Of a stretch of 64,000 nt of DNA, positions 1 through 44,249 are shown one piece after another. Position numbers and translations under genes: made by a program. Numbering within the stretch: the first letter of the stretch is position 1; each line of letters opens with the position of its first letter. The notes beneath the pieces are model-generated. The model was given only the letters and a program-made list of their open reading frames with translations, was not told the origin of the DNA and ran no database searches. This DNA comes from Tupaia tana (lineage: Eukaryota > Chordata > Mammalia > Scandentia > Tupaiidae), in contig JAKSZU010000007.1 in assembly GCA_026018925.1 (NCBI GenBank), positions 98,295,501 to 98,359,500 on the forward strand. Reading direction: 5' to 3'.

Positions 1-208
1 AAGTGTGATTTCCATACTTGATTGAAAACTGTAGATTATATAGATAAGAGGGGGCAATGAAGATTGCAGTGTGCTTCACAATTAGGGATTCACTCCTTGC
101 TCAGTGACTAACATGTTAAGAAGGTGGGTTTTATACTATGCTTTTCTTCCAGAAAAGAATTATTAGAATTATTCTGGATAATACTCTAAGTTGCTTTTCA
201 GAATATAA

Positions 209-460
209 TTTTTTTAAGGTTTTTGTCATAGGGCATGTGTACTCGTCAGAGGGAGACAGAGACAGAGAGAGGGAAAGTGGGAAATCACTCCCCAGGGGCA
301 TGGCCATGTTGCAGTCCCTTCTCTGACATTCTCCTCTCAGGACTTTGGGCATGCATGCACATGTGACTGGTGTTATCTTCAAGCTACCAGGTCTGGAACT
401 TGAACTGTGGTTGGCCAGGTGGGTGTCCAGAACCTTAACTACTATGCTGCCTGCTGGCCC
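209..460 (-). repeat. tRNA-derived SINE, older type (F5 intron 11)
   Basis: Full-length reverse copy ending CTGCTGGCCC. The flanking direct repeat TTCAGAATAT occurs near 197-206 and 465-474. Confidence 0.85.
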
Positions 461-727
461 TGTCTTCAGAATATCTTTTCAGGCAGAGCATGTACATTTA
501 ATATAGCAACGAAAGGCTTTATCTTTATCCCAATGTTTCTCCCTCGGCTAACTTAAGAGAATAAACTCTGGATTGGGAATTCCAAGTTTGACCTGCTGGT
601 CACGTCTGCCCTGATAAAGCCTTTGTGGATAATCGCTGCTTTGATACAACACTGACGTGAGGTGTGATTAGAGACATGGCCCTTCGTTGGCACGGGCCTG
701 GCATGTTAATGGATTTTGCTCTTTCAG

Positions 728-33329
<32,602 letters not shown>

Positions 33330-33530
33330 AACTGAATATTCCAGAAGAAAAGAGACTCTTTAAGATTGCAAACACTTAGAGTGGACAGTGTATTTCACGG
33401 CTATTTTAAATGTTAACAATTTTCCACTATTTCTTTTTCTTTTTTTTCTATTAGAGAATAAATTCTTGTAGAAGAAATTTTTATAATGTAACTCTCTACA
33501 ACCATTAAATGACATGGTGGCTAGTATTTC
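33330..33530 (+). terminator. F5: F5 3' UTR and polyadenylation signals
   Basis: The first canonical AATAAA after the stop is at 33457-33462, giving a short 3' UTR of about 150 bases. A weaker ATTAAA lies at 33504-33509. The actual cleavage site cannot be read from sequence alone. Confidence 0.75.
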
Positions 33531-33647
33531 TTTATTATTCAATTATATATGAGAAAATATCAAGATCCAACATGAATTGGTCCATATTTCACAATAATTA
33601 CAAATATTATAGTATTCATATAATTAACATGCTTCATTGTAGCTCTT

Positions 33648-33900
33648 TTTTTTTTTTTAAGGTTTTTGTTATAGGGCATGTGCGCTTGCCAGACAGACAG
33701 AGAAAGAGAGACAGAAAGTGAGAAATCACCCCCCAGGGGGGATGGCCACGCCGCAATCCCTTCTCCATTCTCCTCTCGGGATCTTGGGCACGCACGCACA
33801 CGCGCCCAGTGTGAGTTTTAAGCCACCGGGTCCGGGACGCGAACCGCGGTCGACTACGTGGGAGTCTAGAGACATAGCCATTATGCTAACTGCTGGTCCC
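33648..33900 (-). repeat. tRNA-derived SINE, young type, just after F5
   Basis: Reverse full copy ending CTGCTGGTCCC. The 13-14-base repeat ATTGTAGCTCTTT is on both sides. Confidence 0.95.
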
Positions 33901-34015
33901 ATTGTAGCTCTTTAAATACTATATGCATTACTAAAATAGATATTACTTTTTAAAACCATTTATAGAACTGGATAACATTCATTTCTACATTTTTCCTTTA
34001 ACAATATATGATTTA

Positions 34016-34145
34016 GGGCCAGAATATGGTGTGGTGGCTAAGGGCACTGGATTCCCACATGGCTGACCATGGTTCGAGTCCTGGACCCAGCAGCTTGCTT
34101 TCTCACTTTCCCCTCTCTCTCTCTGGTCAAGTTAAAAAATAGTAA
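34016..34145 (+). repeat. Short-form tRNA-derived SINE
   Basis: The tRNA-like head is fused directly to GCTTTCTCACTTTCCCCTC; the ~100-base central part is missing. It ends in TCTGGTCAAGTTAAA. Confidence 0.88.
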
Positions 34146-34185
34146 TGATAATAAGAAGAACAATTTGAATTACACACATATTATT

Positions 34186-34216
34186 TATACATATATATAC
34201 ATATATATATATATAA
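34186..34216. repeat. (AT)n microsatellite
   Basis: An ATATAT-rich run with two C interruptions, downstream of the short SINE tail. Confidence 0.85.
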
Positions 34217-34341
34217 TTTAAAAGCAAAGGATGAAAAAAATGATAAAAAAATGAGACTTTGAAATGGTTCGTTCTTTACAATCTTATTATAGAAAATACG
34301 TGCTTAAAATACTCTCTTCCCTATATTACTATGATTTTTCT

Positions 34342-34601
34342 TTTTTGGAGAGGATTTTTTTTTTCGCTATAGGGCGCATGCGCTCGCCAGATAGAGAGAG
34401 ACATAGAGACAGAAAGCGAGAAATCACCCCCCGGGGGGATGGTCACGCCGCAATCCCTTCTCCTCCATTCTCCTCTTGGGATCTTGGGCACACACGCACA
34501 TGCGCCTGGTGTGAGTTTTAAGCCACCAGGTCCGGGACGCGAACCGCAGTCGACTACGTGGGAGTCCAGTGACGTAGCCATTACACTAACTGCTGGTTCC
34601 C
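34342..34601 (-). repeat. tRNA-derived SINE, young type
   Basis: Reverse full copy ending CTGCTGGTTCC. The repeat TGATTTTTCT is on both sides. Confidence 0.94.
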
Positions 34602-34641
34602 TGATTTTTCTGACTCTTCATGAATAAAGAAATAAATGTGC

Positions 34642-34892
34642 AGGACCAGCAGATGGTGTAATAATTATGTTGCTGGACTCCCCCATAGTTGACCGTGGTT
34701 CAAGTCCTGGACCCTCAGCATCTTTAAACTCATGCCAAAAACGTGTGTGCATGCCCAAAATCCCGAGAGAATGGAGGAGATTGTGGCATGGCCATTCCCG
34801 GGGAGGGAGGGAGGGGGAGATTTCTCACTTTCTGTCTGTCTGTCTCTCCAGCAAGTACATGCACCTTATAGCTAAAGTCTCTCTCAAAAATT
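34642..34892 (+). repeat. tRNA-derived SINE
   Basis: GGACCAGCAGATGGTGTAAT head and CACCTTATAGCTAAAGTCTC tail. Confidence 0.9.
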
Positions 34893-35559
34893 AAGTTCGC
34901 ACTTGTGTCCAGTAGCCCCGCTGTACTTGTGAGTGCACCCTAATCTGCTCGGGACTGGCTACAGAGCTGACGTGCGTGGTTAATGGTTATTAACATGGAA
35001 GAGAACAAAATAACCACAGAGAACTGGTGGTACAGGCTCCCAAAAGCAAGAGTTTTAGAGGTGGGAAGCAGGAGCTGTCAGTGTTGGGCCTAGAACTGGA
35101 GCAGCCTCACTTCCATCACGTTGACTGTCTGCACGAGTCACAGGCCAGCCTGGACTGCCAATCCATTGGGAGGAAACTAGGAGAGGAGCGCATACCAGGG
35201 GCATAGCTCGCTGAGAGCACTTTCAGCTACCTGTAGTCACCTATCACACCCATGGGTGTGGTGAGAGCTTCTGATAGCCACAAAGCACTGGTTTTCTCCT
35301 GTTTGTACTCCTAGCATTTCTTCCCTTCCATAAGTCATGTCATTGTCCTACAGAATTTCTCTACGCTATTTCATTCTGTCAGGGCAAAAGAGTGTATTGA
35401 AGGTAAAGGAAACATATCTTTGTTCTCTTCAAGGCCAGCCTTGTGAAATCTGTTCTGGCACAAAGGGCTTATGCTCAGAAGGCTTCTTTGCCTAGTTTAC
35501 GGCTCTTCTGTCACCTTCTTGGGAAAAAAGGGACAATTTTTTGCTTTTTGGATTTTTAT

Positions 35560-35795
35560 TTGTTCTTAAGTCAAAAGGCATGTATGTTCATCAGAGAGAG
35601 ACAAATAGAAAGAAGAGAAGGAAAGCACCCTGCAAAGGGGTGTGGTCATACCACAATGCCTTCTCCATGTCTCCATCTTGCAGGGATATGGGGAACACAT
35701 ACATGTGCCTGGCATGTTTTTCTAGCCATCCAAGACAGGATTCGAATTGCAGCTGGCCATGTGGTATTCAGCTCCTTTAACAATGGGCCATAGGA
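35560..35795 (-). repeat. tRNA-derived SINE, diverged
   Basis: AGAGAGAGACAAATAGAAAG, CTGGCATGTTTTTCTAGCC and AGGACCAGAACC mark an old reverse copy. Confidence 0.75.
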
Positions 35796-35799
35796 CCAG

Positions 35800-37740
35800 A
35801 ACCACTTAATTTTTTTAAACAAGGAGTCCAACATTTTAGTTTTGTGATAAGTCTCACAAATTATGCATCTATTCTTGAGTCTCTGCACTGCAGAACCAGG
35901 CAGTATCTCTCTTGATCTAGAATCTACTAAGGGGTAAGAAAATCTTATGGAGTAATGGATAGGGAAAGAGCTAGGAATGGTACGTGAGATTCAACTTTAT
36001 TATTCTGTATATGAGCAAAATAAGACCCGAAGGTTAAACAATTTGCCCTGGGTCATTGCTTGCTAGTGTTAAAAGCTGAAATGAACATATACCTGACCTT
36101 CCTTTCAGTCCGATTTCTCTTCCAGTATTTATTTCTCACCTCCCAGGACAGGTAGGCAAGACTAGTAATTAATAATGACTATTAAATTAGCTAGAAAATA
36201 CTTGTTTAAAGAGGGTTGGGCTATATGTGATGCTGTGTAGGAATATTAAAACTCCAGTTTTTCCATCTTTTTGAAGTCATTTAGATGAAATTACTTGGCT
36301 TATAGTATGTCCCCCACTGGCAGAGCATACAATCCACTGTTGGTTTTACTGGCTGCCATGGAAGGGAGTTCAATGACTCACAGTGGAGTCATGTGTTCAA
36401 AGTAGAAAACAACAGTAAAACCCTAAACATTGTTACTCATTCTAATCAAAAGCTGGAAGAGAGTGGCTGTGAGTATATACCAATACAAGGACCAAAGAAA
36501 TACTATTTACCCAGATTTTTTCAAGGTGCTAGAAGAAATAACAAACTTCATGGCAGTTTTAGAATAACACGATCTTATGAGCTTGGGACCATTTTGGCAA
36601 ACTCAAGGCAAAAGCATTTGTCAGACAGCTTGGACCCACTCAATCACCATGAGTGCTTCATCCTTTGCCGCTCTGCTTGGACCAAGAAGGAACAATTCAC
36701 AGGGCAGTGGACTTTGGTTCTACCTGGCACACACCCTAAAGCAGTGGACCTAATACAAACTTCAAAGTATCTGAGAATTCTGAGACCAGCTTTCTTGTGT
36801 GTGTGTTTTTCCCTATAGAGCAATATTTTATGAAAAATTCTGAATGCCTAACACGTTCTTGTGCTCTTGTAGTCTAGAGATAGGGAAATCAGTGGGACAT
36901 GGATAAGATGACATCTACGTGATCAATGCCCAGGCAACAAGGATGTTTTCATACCCAGGGTCTGTGCGGGCAGACACTGCAGGGCTTTCCCATTCTGATA
37001 TTTCTGATCTGTACGAACTCTTCCCACCAAACATACACATGTATTTTGCATTCAGTATGTGTTTAAAAATTTAATAATATTAACCTCCCTACATGTGTAC
37101 CACCATTTTAATTTGTTTAAAAAATATTAAACTATCTATACAACAAAGTACTATGATAGGCATTACAGGGGGAGAGAGAGTAAAAGATACTTCTCTGGCT
37201 CTACAAATATATTATCTGTATGGATAGAGAAGGTAAGTAAACATAAGAAGCAAATAGAGACTCCAAGCCTATTAAGCCTAACGGATTATACCCTGAGTAG
37301 AGAAAAAAAAAAAAAAGGCAATTAGAGGAGTAGCCTGTATAGGACAAGGTCAGATGTGAACGATTTTGGGGAAAACCATTTGACCTGGATGGTTTGCAGA
37401 GGATGTGGGACATGTATGACGGCAGTCTGCCTGGAACCCCCAAAGAGGCAGAATGAGAAAGGAGCACTGAGCACCAGGACCCTGGAAGCCCTTCCTGATG
37501 TACACCCATCCCCCCGGCTCGCTCTGACTCTCTTGGTCATCTTGCTAATGATTACCCGTCAGCCTCCCTCCGTGTCCTGCACTGAGCCCTGAATCTAGTG
37601 TGCCTGCAAGACCAAAGACAAATAATAACAGCTCTCTGGGTGAGCCTGATGACCTGAAGGCGGGTGACACACACAGATACAAAACAAATTCTTAATCTGA
37701 AAACTGTGAGTTATAGACAGTGGAAACCAGACTGAAAGCA
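35800..37740. other. Intergenic stretch without a supported gene
   Basis: I recognise no repeat family or exon here. One + strand reading frame of 141 codons (36393-36818) stands out and is discussed as a finding; it lacks a recognisable domain. Confidence 0.5.
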
Positions 37741-38560
37741 AGTCACCTTTAGAAATGTGGAAATAGAATGGAAGATGCTCACTCTAATGGAGTTTACCTG
37801 GAAGTTGAAAGAGAGAGATACGATAAACAATAAGAAAAAGATAAGATGGTAGGTAATAAATCCTAAAGCAAAAAATAAGTCATAAACAGAACTAGGAGTT
37901 TCTTTTATATTTTAGAAAGATTTTTGCTGTAGGGCACGTGTGTGTACTGGCGAGAAAGAGACAGAGAGACAGAAAGTGAGAAATCACCTCCCAGAAGGGA
38001 CGGCCACCTGCGATTGCTTCTCCTCCATTCTCCTCTCGGGATCTTGAGCATGCACGCACATGCACATGGCATGAGTTTTAAGCCACCGGGTCCAGGACTC
38101 GAATCACTGTCAACTACATGGGCGTCCAACAACGTAACCATCACACCATCTGCTGGTCCCAAGAACTAGGAGTTTGCAGAGGAGAGAAGATCAATAACAA
38201 AGACCAGAGATGGGGAAGTAAACCACCAGACAGAAGGGAGATACACTCTGCAGGGAGAAAGGACAGTGAGGGCAGATGTACTGCAGCAAAGGCACACAGC
38301 AGGTAGTCCACAGGTCCAAGGAGAAGCTGAGGCTGAGCCAGTCAAGCAAGAGGGAGACCAGAAGATTGGATCAAAATATAAAGAGGGTGTGGAGTCCTGG
38401 TATGGGATAGGTGGCTGTTTAGGCGTAGAAAACCCTTGTATTTTTTGCTGCATGAGTTGAGAAGTTACAGGAGAGTAAGAGTACTGAGCGGAGACGTGAT
38501 ACAGTCTGACTTATGCTTTAAAAGAATCTTCCTGGCTGCTAGACTGAGGACAGACCAAAG
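37740..38560 (+). repeat. L2-like fragment split by a SINE
   Basis: AATGGAGTTTACCTGG, CAGCAAAGGCACACAGCAGG, GACGTGATACAGTCTGACTT and TCTTCCTGGCTGCTAGACTG follow the L2-type consensus as I recall it. The SINE at 37902-38161 interrupts it. Confidence 0.6.
37902..38161 (-). repeat. tRNA-derived SINE inside the L2-like fragment
   Basis: Reverse full copy; the 14-base repeat AGAACTAGGAGTTT is on both sides. Confidence 0.94.
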
Positions 38561-38770
38561 GGAGCAAGGGGTTCACAGGAGACCAATTTAGATGGCCTCT
38601 CAGATATCCATGTAAGTGGTGGCAGCAATTAACGGTGAGAGGGGTGGCATTCTGGATATACTTTGAAGGTAAATCTGACAGGATTTCTGATGAATGTAAC
38701 ATAACAGCTGTCCCCCAGAGACTATGGGTAAATGCCTTCCTCACTGAACCATAGGCAGTGTTTCATTTTG

Positions 38771-39010
38771 TTTCAAGGTTTTTGCCGTAGGGCACATGTA
38801 CTTGCTAGAGAGACAGAGACAGTGAGAGGGAAAGTGAGAAAACACCCCTGGGGGATGGCCACACCGCAATCCCTTCTCCTCCACTCTCCTGGGATTTTGG
38901 GCATGCATAAGCAGCCTAGTGTGAGTTTCAAGGTGTCAGGTCTGGGACTCAAACCGTGGTCAGCCATGTGAGAGTCCAGCACCTTAACCGCCATGCCACC
39001 TGCTGGCGCC
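38771..39010 (-). repeat. tRNA-derived SINE
   Basis: Reverse copy from AAGGTTTTTGCCGTAGGGC to CCACCTGCTGGCGCC. Confidence 0.88.
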
Positions 39011-39829
39011 TGGGCAGTGCTTTTGTAAAAGACCAATGTTGTCTAAATGATTCTCTCTCTGTTTTCTATCAACTGTTAACAGATGCACTTTGCCTTCCAT
39101 TATACTTCAGCAGTCAATTCCTGTGAGCAAAATCCAAACACTGCTACCCTCTTGGAGAAGGTCTCCCCGTGGCATGTTAAGCCCAACTGTCCAGAAACAA
39201 CTCGTGCATCTCAACTCTCAACTTCCACCCCACCAACAATCTGATTTCATTAAGTCCTTGGGCAGCCATTTCAAAACCTCCTTCTCACAATGCCTCTGGG
39301 CCACCTCATAGCTTCACTTTCTCCTCTAAGCAGTGTACACCCGTGGGCTCCTCCACAGCCCCTCAGAAAGCTCTGTCTCTGTGCCCACCTCCTGAGAAGT
39401 CCCCGACTGGGCTTGCCCAGCCCTGCACCCTTGTGCCCACAGCAAGCCACGGCACGCACATCGGCAGGCACGGCTGGGCACTCCCCATTCCCATCCCCAC
39501 ATAAGCTCTTTCTACTTGAAATTCTATGGCAGAACCTGCCCTTTCTGTGTTTGTTTGTTTGTTTTTTCTCAGATGTACCTTGCCTCTGACCACACAGGAA
39601 AAATAGATAACATCAGGCAATGCTCTCAACCTCATCCTTCTCCCACGCCTTCTGCTGATCTATCTCTATTTCTACCCACCTTATATCTTGCCCTGAGGAA
39701 GGAGAAAAAAAAATAGTCTTCCTCTTTTCAAGTCAAGGCCAAATCTTGCACTCAGTTCCAGATTCCAACCACTCCCATAACTGAGAGGACTAGTTTAGGA
39801 ACCCCTGAATCACAGTGGTAGTTACAGCT

Positions 39830-40140
39830 TGGACACCCCTAATCTGAAAATCTTAAATCTGAAATGCTCCAAAATTCAAAACTTGTTCAGTATTGACATG
39901 ACTTCATAGGTGGTAAATTCCATGCCTGATGTCATGTGACAAGTCATCATCGAAACACAGGTGCACAGCAGTCATTCAGCACCCCCAGGGACAAGAGGTC
40001 CTCCCGCCCCTTTCTGCTGCAGTAGGGGAGGGCCTCGTTCCCCAAATTATGCAAGTATTCTAAAATCCAAGGAAAAAAACTTAAAATCTGAAATACGTAT
40101 GGTCTCAAGCATTTCAGATCAAGGATACTCAGCTTGTGTG
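39830..40140. mobile_element. Tigger-like DNA transposon fossil
   Basis: The edges ATCTGAAAATCTTAAATCTG and CATTTCAGATCAAGGATACT resemble the inverted ends of a MER-type Tigger element. Confidence 0.6.
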
Positions 40141-40415
40141 TATTTTTCAAAATGTATTGAACTATACACTTAAAACTGGTGATTTGTGACAGCAGTTAGC
40201 ATAATGGCTATGTCGCTGGACTCCCATGTAGTCGACCGTGGTTCGAGTCCTGAACCCAGTGGCTTAAACTCACTCCGGGCACGTATGCGTGTGTGCCCAA
40301 GATCCCAAAGGAGAATGGAGGAGAAGGGATTGCAGCGTGGCCATCTCCCATGGGGGGTGATTTCTCACTTTCTGTCTGTCTCTCTGGTGAGCACATGTGC
40401 CCTATAGAAAAAAAC

Positions 40416-40466
<51 letters not shown>

Positions 40467-40510
40467 GTGATTTTTACTGGATGAAAATTATACCTCAATC
40501 AAGTTGTTTG
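40141..40510 (+). mobile_element. L1 3'-end fragment split by a SINE
   Basis: AATGTATTGAACTATACACT and AAATTATACCTCAATCAAG are typical sense L1 3' UTR text on either side of the SINE at 40186-40461. Confidence 0.6.
40186..40461 (+). repeat. tRNA-derived SINE with long pure poly(A) tail
   Basis: The head is trimmed by a few bases (ACAGCAGTTAGCATAATGG). The tail is a run of about 44 A. The repeat AACTGGTGATTT / AACCTGGTGATTT is on both sides. Confidence 0.94.
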
Positions 40511-40721
40511 AAAACATTTCAGGAATCTCTTACGTTCCTTTTCCCTCTGCTCATGAATACACTCCAGCCTCTAATAAAATAAAACAAAAGCTGAAATAGA
40601 AAACACAATCCGCATTTTCTGCCTGTACAAGCATTTACAGTTCCTACACTTGCCCCAGGGTCTCTCCTGGGAAACTGGAAGGTGACCCACGGTACTTAGA
40701 GAATAACAGATACAATTGTTA

Positions 40722-40967
40722 TGTTTTTATTTTTCACTCATGATACTCTCACACAGATGGGGGTGGAGAGGGAAGCACCCTCGACAGTGTCTCCCAGTGC
40801 CACATCCCCTTCCTTCAACCCTCCAGCACATCAGCATCTTGGGCATGTGTGCACACACCTGGTATGTTTCAGGCTGACCGGGCTGGGATCTGAGTCAGCA
40901 TTTGGTCACGTGGCTTCCAGCACTGCAGTCCAGTGCACTGCTGAATATACCACCTAGGCTGGGCCAC
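40722..40967 (-). repeat. tRNA-derived SINE, old
   Basis: ATCTTGGGCATGTGTGCACA, CACGTGGCTTCCAGC and AGGCTGGGCCA mark a diverged reverse copy. Confidence 0.7.
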
Positions 40968-41116
40968 AGTTTTTTTTTTTAAGATCAACTTGACCCAGTC
41001 ACTAAGTATACTTAATGTATATGATCACATATAATCTTCCCAACAACCCTAAGAAGAAGATATTGCTATCTCCATTTTATACACAAAAAATCAGAGTCTT
41101 AGAAGGGAGTGGTACT

Positions 41117-41373
41117 AAGGCCAGCAGGCAGCACTGTGGTTACGGTGCTAGACTCGCAAACGGCTGACCACGGTTTGAGTTCTGGACCTGGTGGCTTGAA
41201 AACTGCACTGGGTGCATGTGCATATGTGCCCAAAATCCCAAGAGGAGAATGGAGGAGAAGGGATTGTGGCATGGTCATCTCCATGGGGGGTGATTTCTCA
41301 CTTTCCCTCTTGCCGTTTCTCTCTAGAGAGCACACACACCCTATGGTTGAAAACTTTAAAAATAAATAAATAA
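41117..41373 (+). repeat. tRNA-derived SINE, older type
   Basis: Head AAGGCCAGCAGGCAGCACTG, tail of AAATAAAT. The target repeat AAGGGAGTGGTACT / AAGGGAATGGTACT is on both sides. Confidence 0.93.
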
Positions 41374-41389
41374 AAGGGAATGGTACTTT

Positions 41390-43470
41390 GTGCAAGGTTG
41401 CCAAAAGTTGCAGTGGTAGCTGGGTTCTAAGGCCAGGCATGCCCAGTGCACTTCATCATCAAGCTCTTCGCATATAATCCCAGGGATGACCTTTTCAGCA
41501 GGGTTGAAGAAGCTGTTCCCATGTTTCATGTATTTCTCCATTTCCTGTGAAGTCCCTGTGTTTACTGCTGGGGACACATCAGAGTAGCCCCTGCTGAAAG
41601 GAGGAACTGAGGCCCAGGGTTCTTGCTGGCCCACAAGAGACAACATCCTGGATCTGGAGATCCTGGCTCACATTTCACAGTAGCAAGGATGTCTGTCCTG
41701 GAGCGCTGGTGGAGGTGGCCCGGAAATACAAACTGGCACAGGTTACAAGCAAAAGCATGTCTGAAGAACTTAACTCTCCTGAAAGGATGTTCATACATTG
41801 ATACAGAGATAGGATTTTTTTTCACCTCGTGGTTCAGGAGAGACTCTAAAGTTGATTTTATCTAAAAATCTATATACCGAAATACAAAAATGGGGCTATG
41901 AGCATGGAACGTGTGATGTTATGATACTGTAAATAAGCTACATGAGTATTAATAAAGGCTGAAGTGTAACTCGTGAGCACTTGGAAATATGTCCACCACC
42001 AAACACTAAACAGACAATTCTCATGTTTGAAACACCAGGGGAGACACAGGGAAAGATAAAGGCCACACTTTGTTTCTGAATTGGAAAAATCCCTACAGCT
42101 AGTGGGAGAGGAAGTCGCATACACAACCAACAGCCGCCATTTATCAGGCAGGATGTCACCAAGACCAAGCATGACTACCTGTGGCTTGAGTTATGTCCCC
42201 TAACTCCTGAATATCTCACCAAGAACTCAAGGTGTTCTCTCCCGATTAGTGGGGATTCCCATCAAGACCCCCACCATCACAATCAGAAGTGAGAAGGGGG
42301 TGAGAAATGGACACCATAATGGGAGTTTGCAGTTAGGAGAATCTGGAGGGGGGGTATCCTGAGCAAGCATTCAGAGTAAGACTTGGGAAAAGCATTCCTT
42401 CCTAATTTCTTCTATCTTGGAGGACTTTACTTAATCATCCATTGAGAACTTTAAAATACCTCACCAAACCACATGGAGAATAAAACATAATTAAAAGAGG
42501 GAAGAGAGAATGAGTGAGTGTACGTTCGAATGTGATCAAGTCTACATGATGAAGAGGGAGGGAGGGAGGAGAGTGACATAACAGAAACCTTAACAGAAGT
42601 GGCCTGCCTCTGGCCTTGAGAACTTCAAAGCAACTGAGATGTCTTTTTTGGTTCAATTATGTTGCCACAAATGAATATTTGATGAGAGAAATCCACACAC
42701 CCTTACTTTAATCCATCCAGGATTTCTTAACCTATGACTCACTCACACCTGACTGAGTGCTGTGTTTGGAGGTTACCACAACAGTTACACATTTTATAAA
42801 ACAGGACTTAGTATGTTTTCCAAAGAGCTCTAATGCACTCATTAAAAAAAGATAAAGAATATTGAAAATACATTATTTTACCACATGGCTTGACTCAATA
42901 CTACCGGCAGGTCTGGGCTCACGTGGAATCCATGCAGAAGGTCAGCGTGTCTGAGTGAGGACATACGGAGCTGCTTGTGCTGAGTCACAGGCGGAGTTCC
43001 CAGGGCTGCTCTCTCACAGGTGACTGGCTACTCCGGCATTGCCCTGGCAACGTTCCAAGTCCCGGGGAACTTCCACAGGGAACAGCCTGAACCCCGAGCC
43101 ACATTAACTCTAGTTCTTGGAGAAAGACTCAGGAGCAGAGCTAAGACCATCCTCACCATGCTGCCAGGTTGGCAGCACCGTGAATACCCCCTGTTCAGCT
43201 CTGGGTGTACCTTGCAAACTCCTAGAAGAGTGGCCCGGCCCTCTTCTCTCCTCGTCCTCATCTATGTTGGTAGACAATCAGCTGCAGGAAGGCCGAGGAA
43301 GGCAACTGTGTCGATAGACACGGGAGCACAAGTGTCATTTGCGGCTTGGGGCCAGGCTCTGTCAGGTGTCAGACTGTCATCATACAGAGTCCTTGGTGTT
43401 GAAAGAGAATACATTCCTTTTCTAGGACTCAATCTGTTCCCGCCACTTGGGTAAAATCTCCTGGCTGAAT
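41390..43470. other. Intergenic stretch without a supported gene
   Basis: No gene or repeat recognised with confidence. The part near 42,900-43,460 is richer in G+C and leaves a 144-codon frame open, but no protein family is evident. Confidence 0.5.
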
Positions 43471-43631
43471 CAACAGAGTCAGAGAACTTTACAACTGGAA
43501 AGGCTTCCAGAGATCATCCAATCTTAAATCCCTATGCTAAGGAAGCCTGAGATGCAAGGTGTGACCACGTATCCAAAGTCACGTGGCCTATTTGTAGAAA
43601 AACCTGAGAAAGAACTTCAGACTCCCAAATC

Positions 43632-44247
43632 CCAACCAGGGCTCATTTTTTTTTTTTTTTTGAGAGTTTTTTTTGCTATAGGGCATGTGCGCTTGCCAGA
43701 GAGAGACAGACAGAGAGACAGAAAGCGAGAAATCACTCCCCAGGGGGGATGGCCATGCCGCAATCCCTTCTCCTCCATTCTCCTCTTGGGATCTTGGGCA
43801 CGCACGCACACGCACCCGGCGTGAGTTTTAAGTCACTGGGTCCGGGACACGAACCGCAGTCGACTACGTGGGAGTCCAGCGACATAGCCATTACACTAAC
43901 TGCTGGTCCCCAACCAGGGCTCATTTTTTTTTTTTTTTTTTTTTTGGAGAGGTTTTCGCTATAGGGCGTGTGCGCTTGCCAGACAGACACAGAGAGAGAC
44001 ATAGAGACAGAAAGCGAGAAATCACCCCCCAGGGGGGATGGTCACGCCGCAATCCCTTCTCCTCCATTCTCCTCTCGGGATCTTGGGCACGCATGCACAC
44101 GCGCCCGGCATGAGTTTTAAGCCACCGGGTCTAGGACACGAACTGCGGTCGACCACGTGGGAGTCCAGCGACATAGCCATTACACTAACTGCTGGTCCCC
44201 AACCAGGGCTCATTTTGAGTACACAACCAGGGCTCATTTTGAGTACA
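43632..44247 (-). repeat. Two SINEs sharing one target sequence, plus a 24-bp tandem duplication
   Basis: The 18-base word CCAACCAGGGCTCATTTT occurs at 43632, 43910 and 44199, and its last 17 bases again at 44224. Reverse SINEs occupy 43650-43909 and 43928-44198. The last two occurrences belong to a 24-bp tandem duplication (44200-44223 and 44224-44247). The two SINEs differ at many bases. Confidence 0.95.
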
Positions 44248-44249
44248 GT

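Noticed and set aside
43020-43454. 144-codon frame in G+C-rich intergenic DNA
   Set aside because: It opens with GTG, not ATG, no domain is recognised and the length is not exceptional for 64 kb in six frames.
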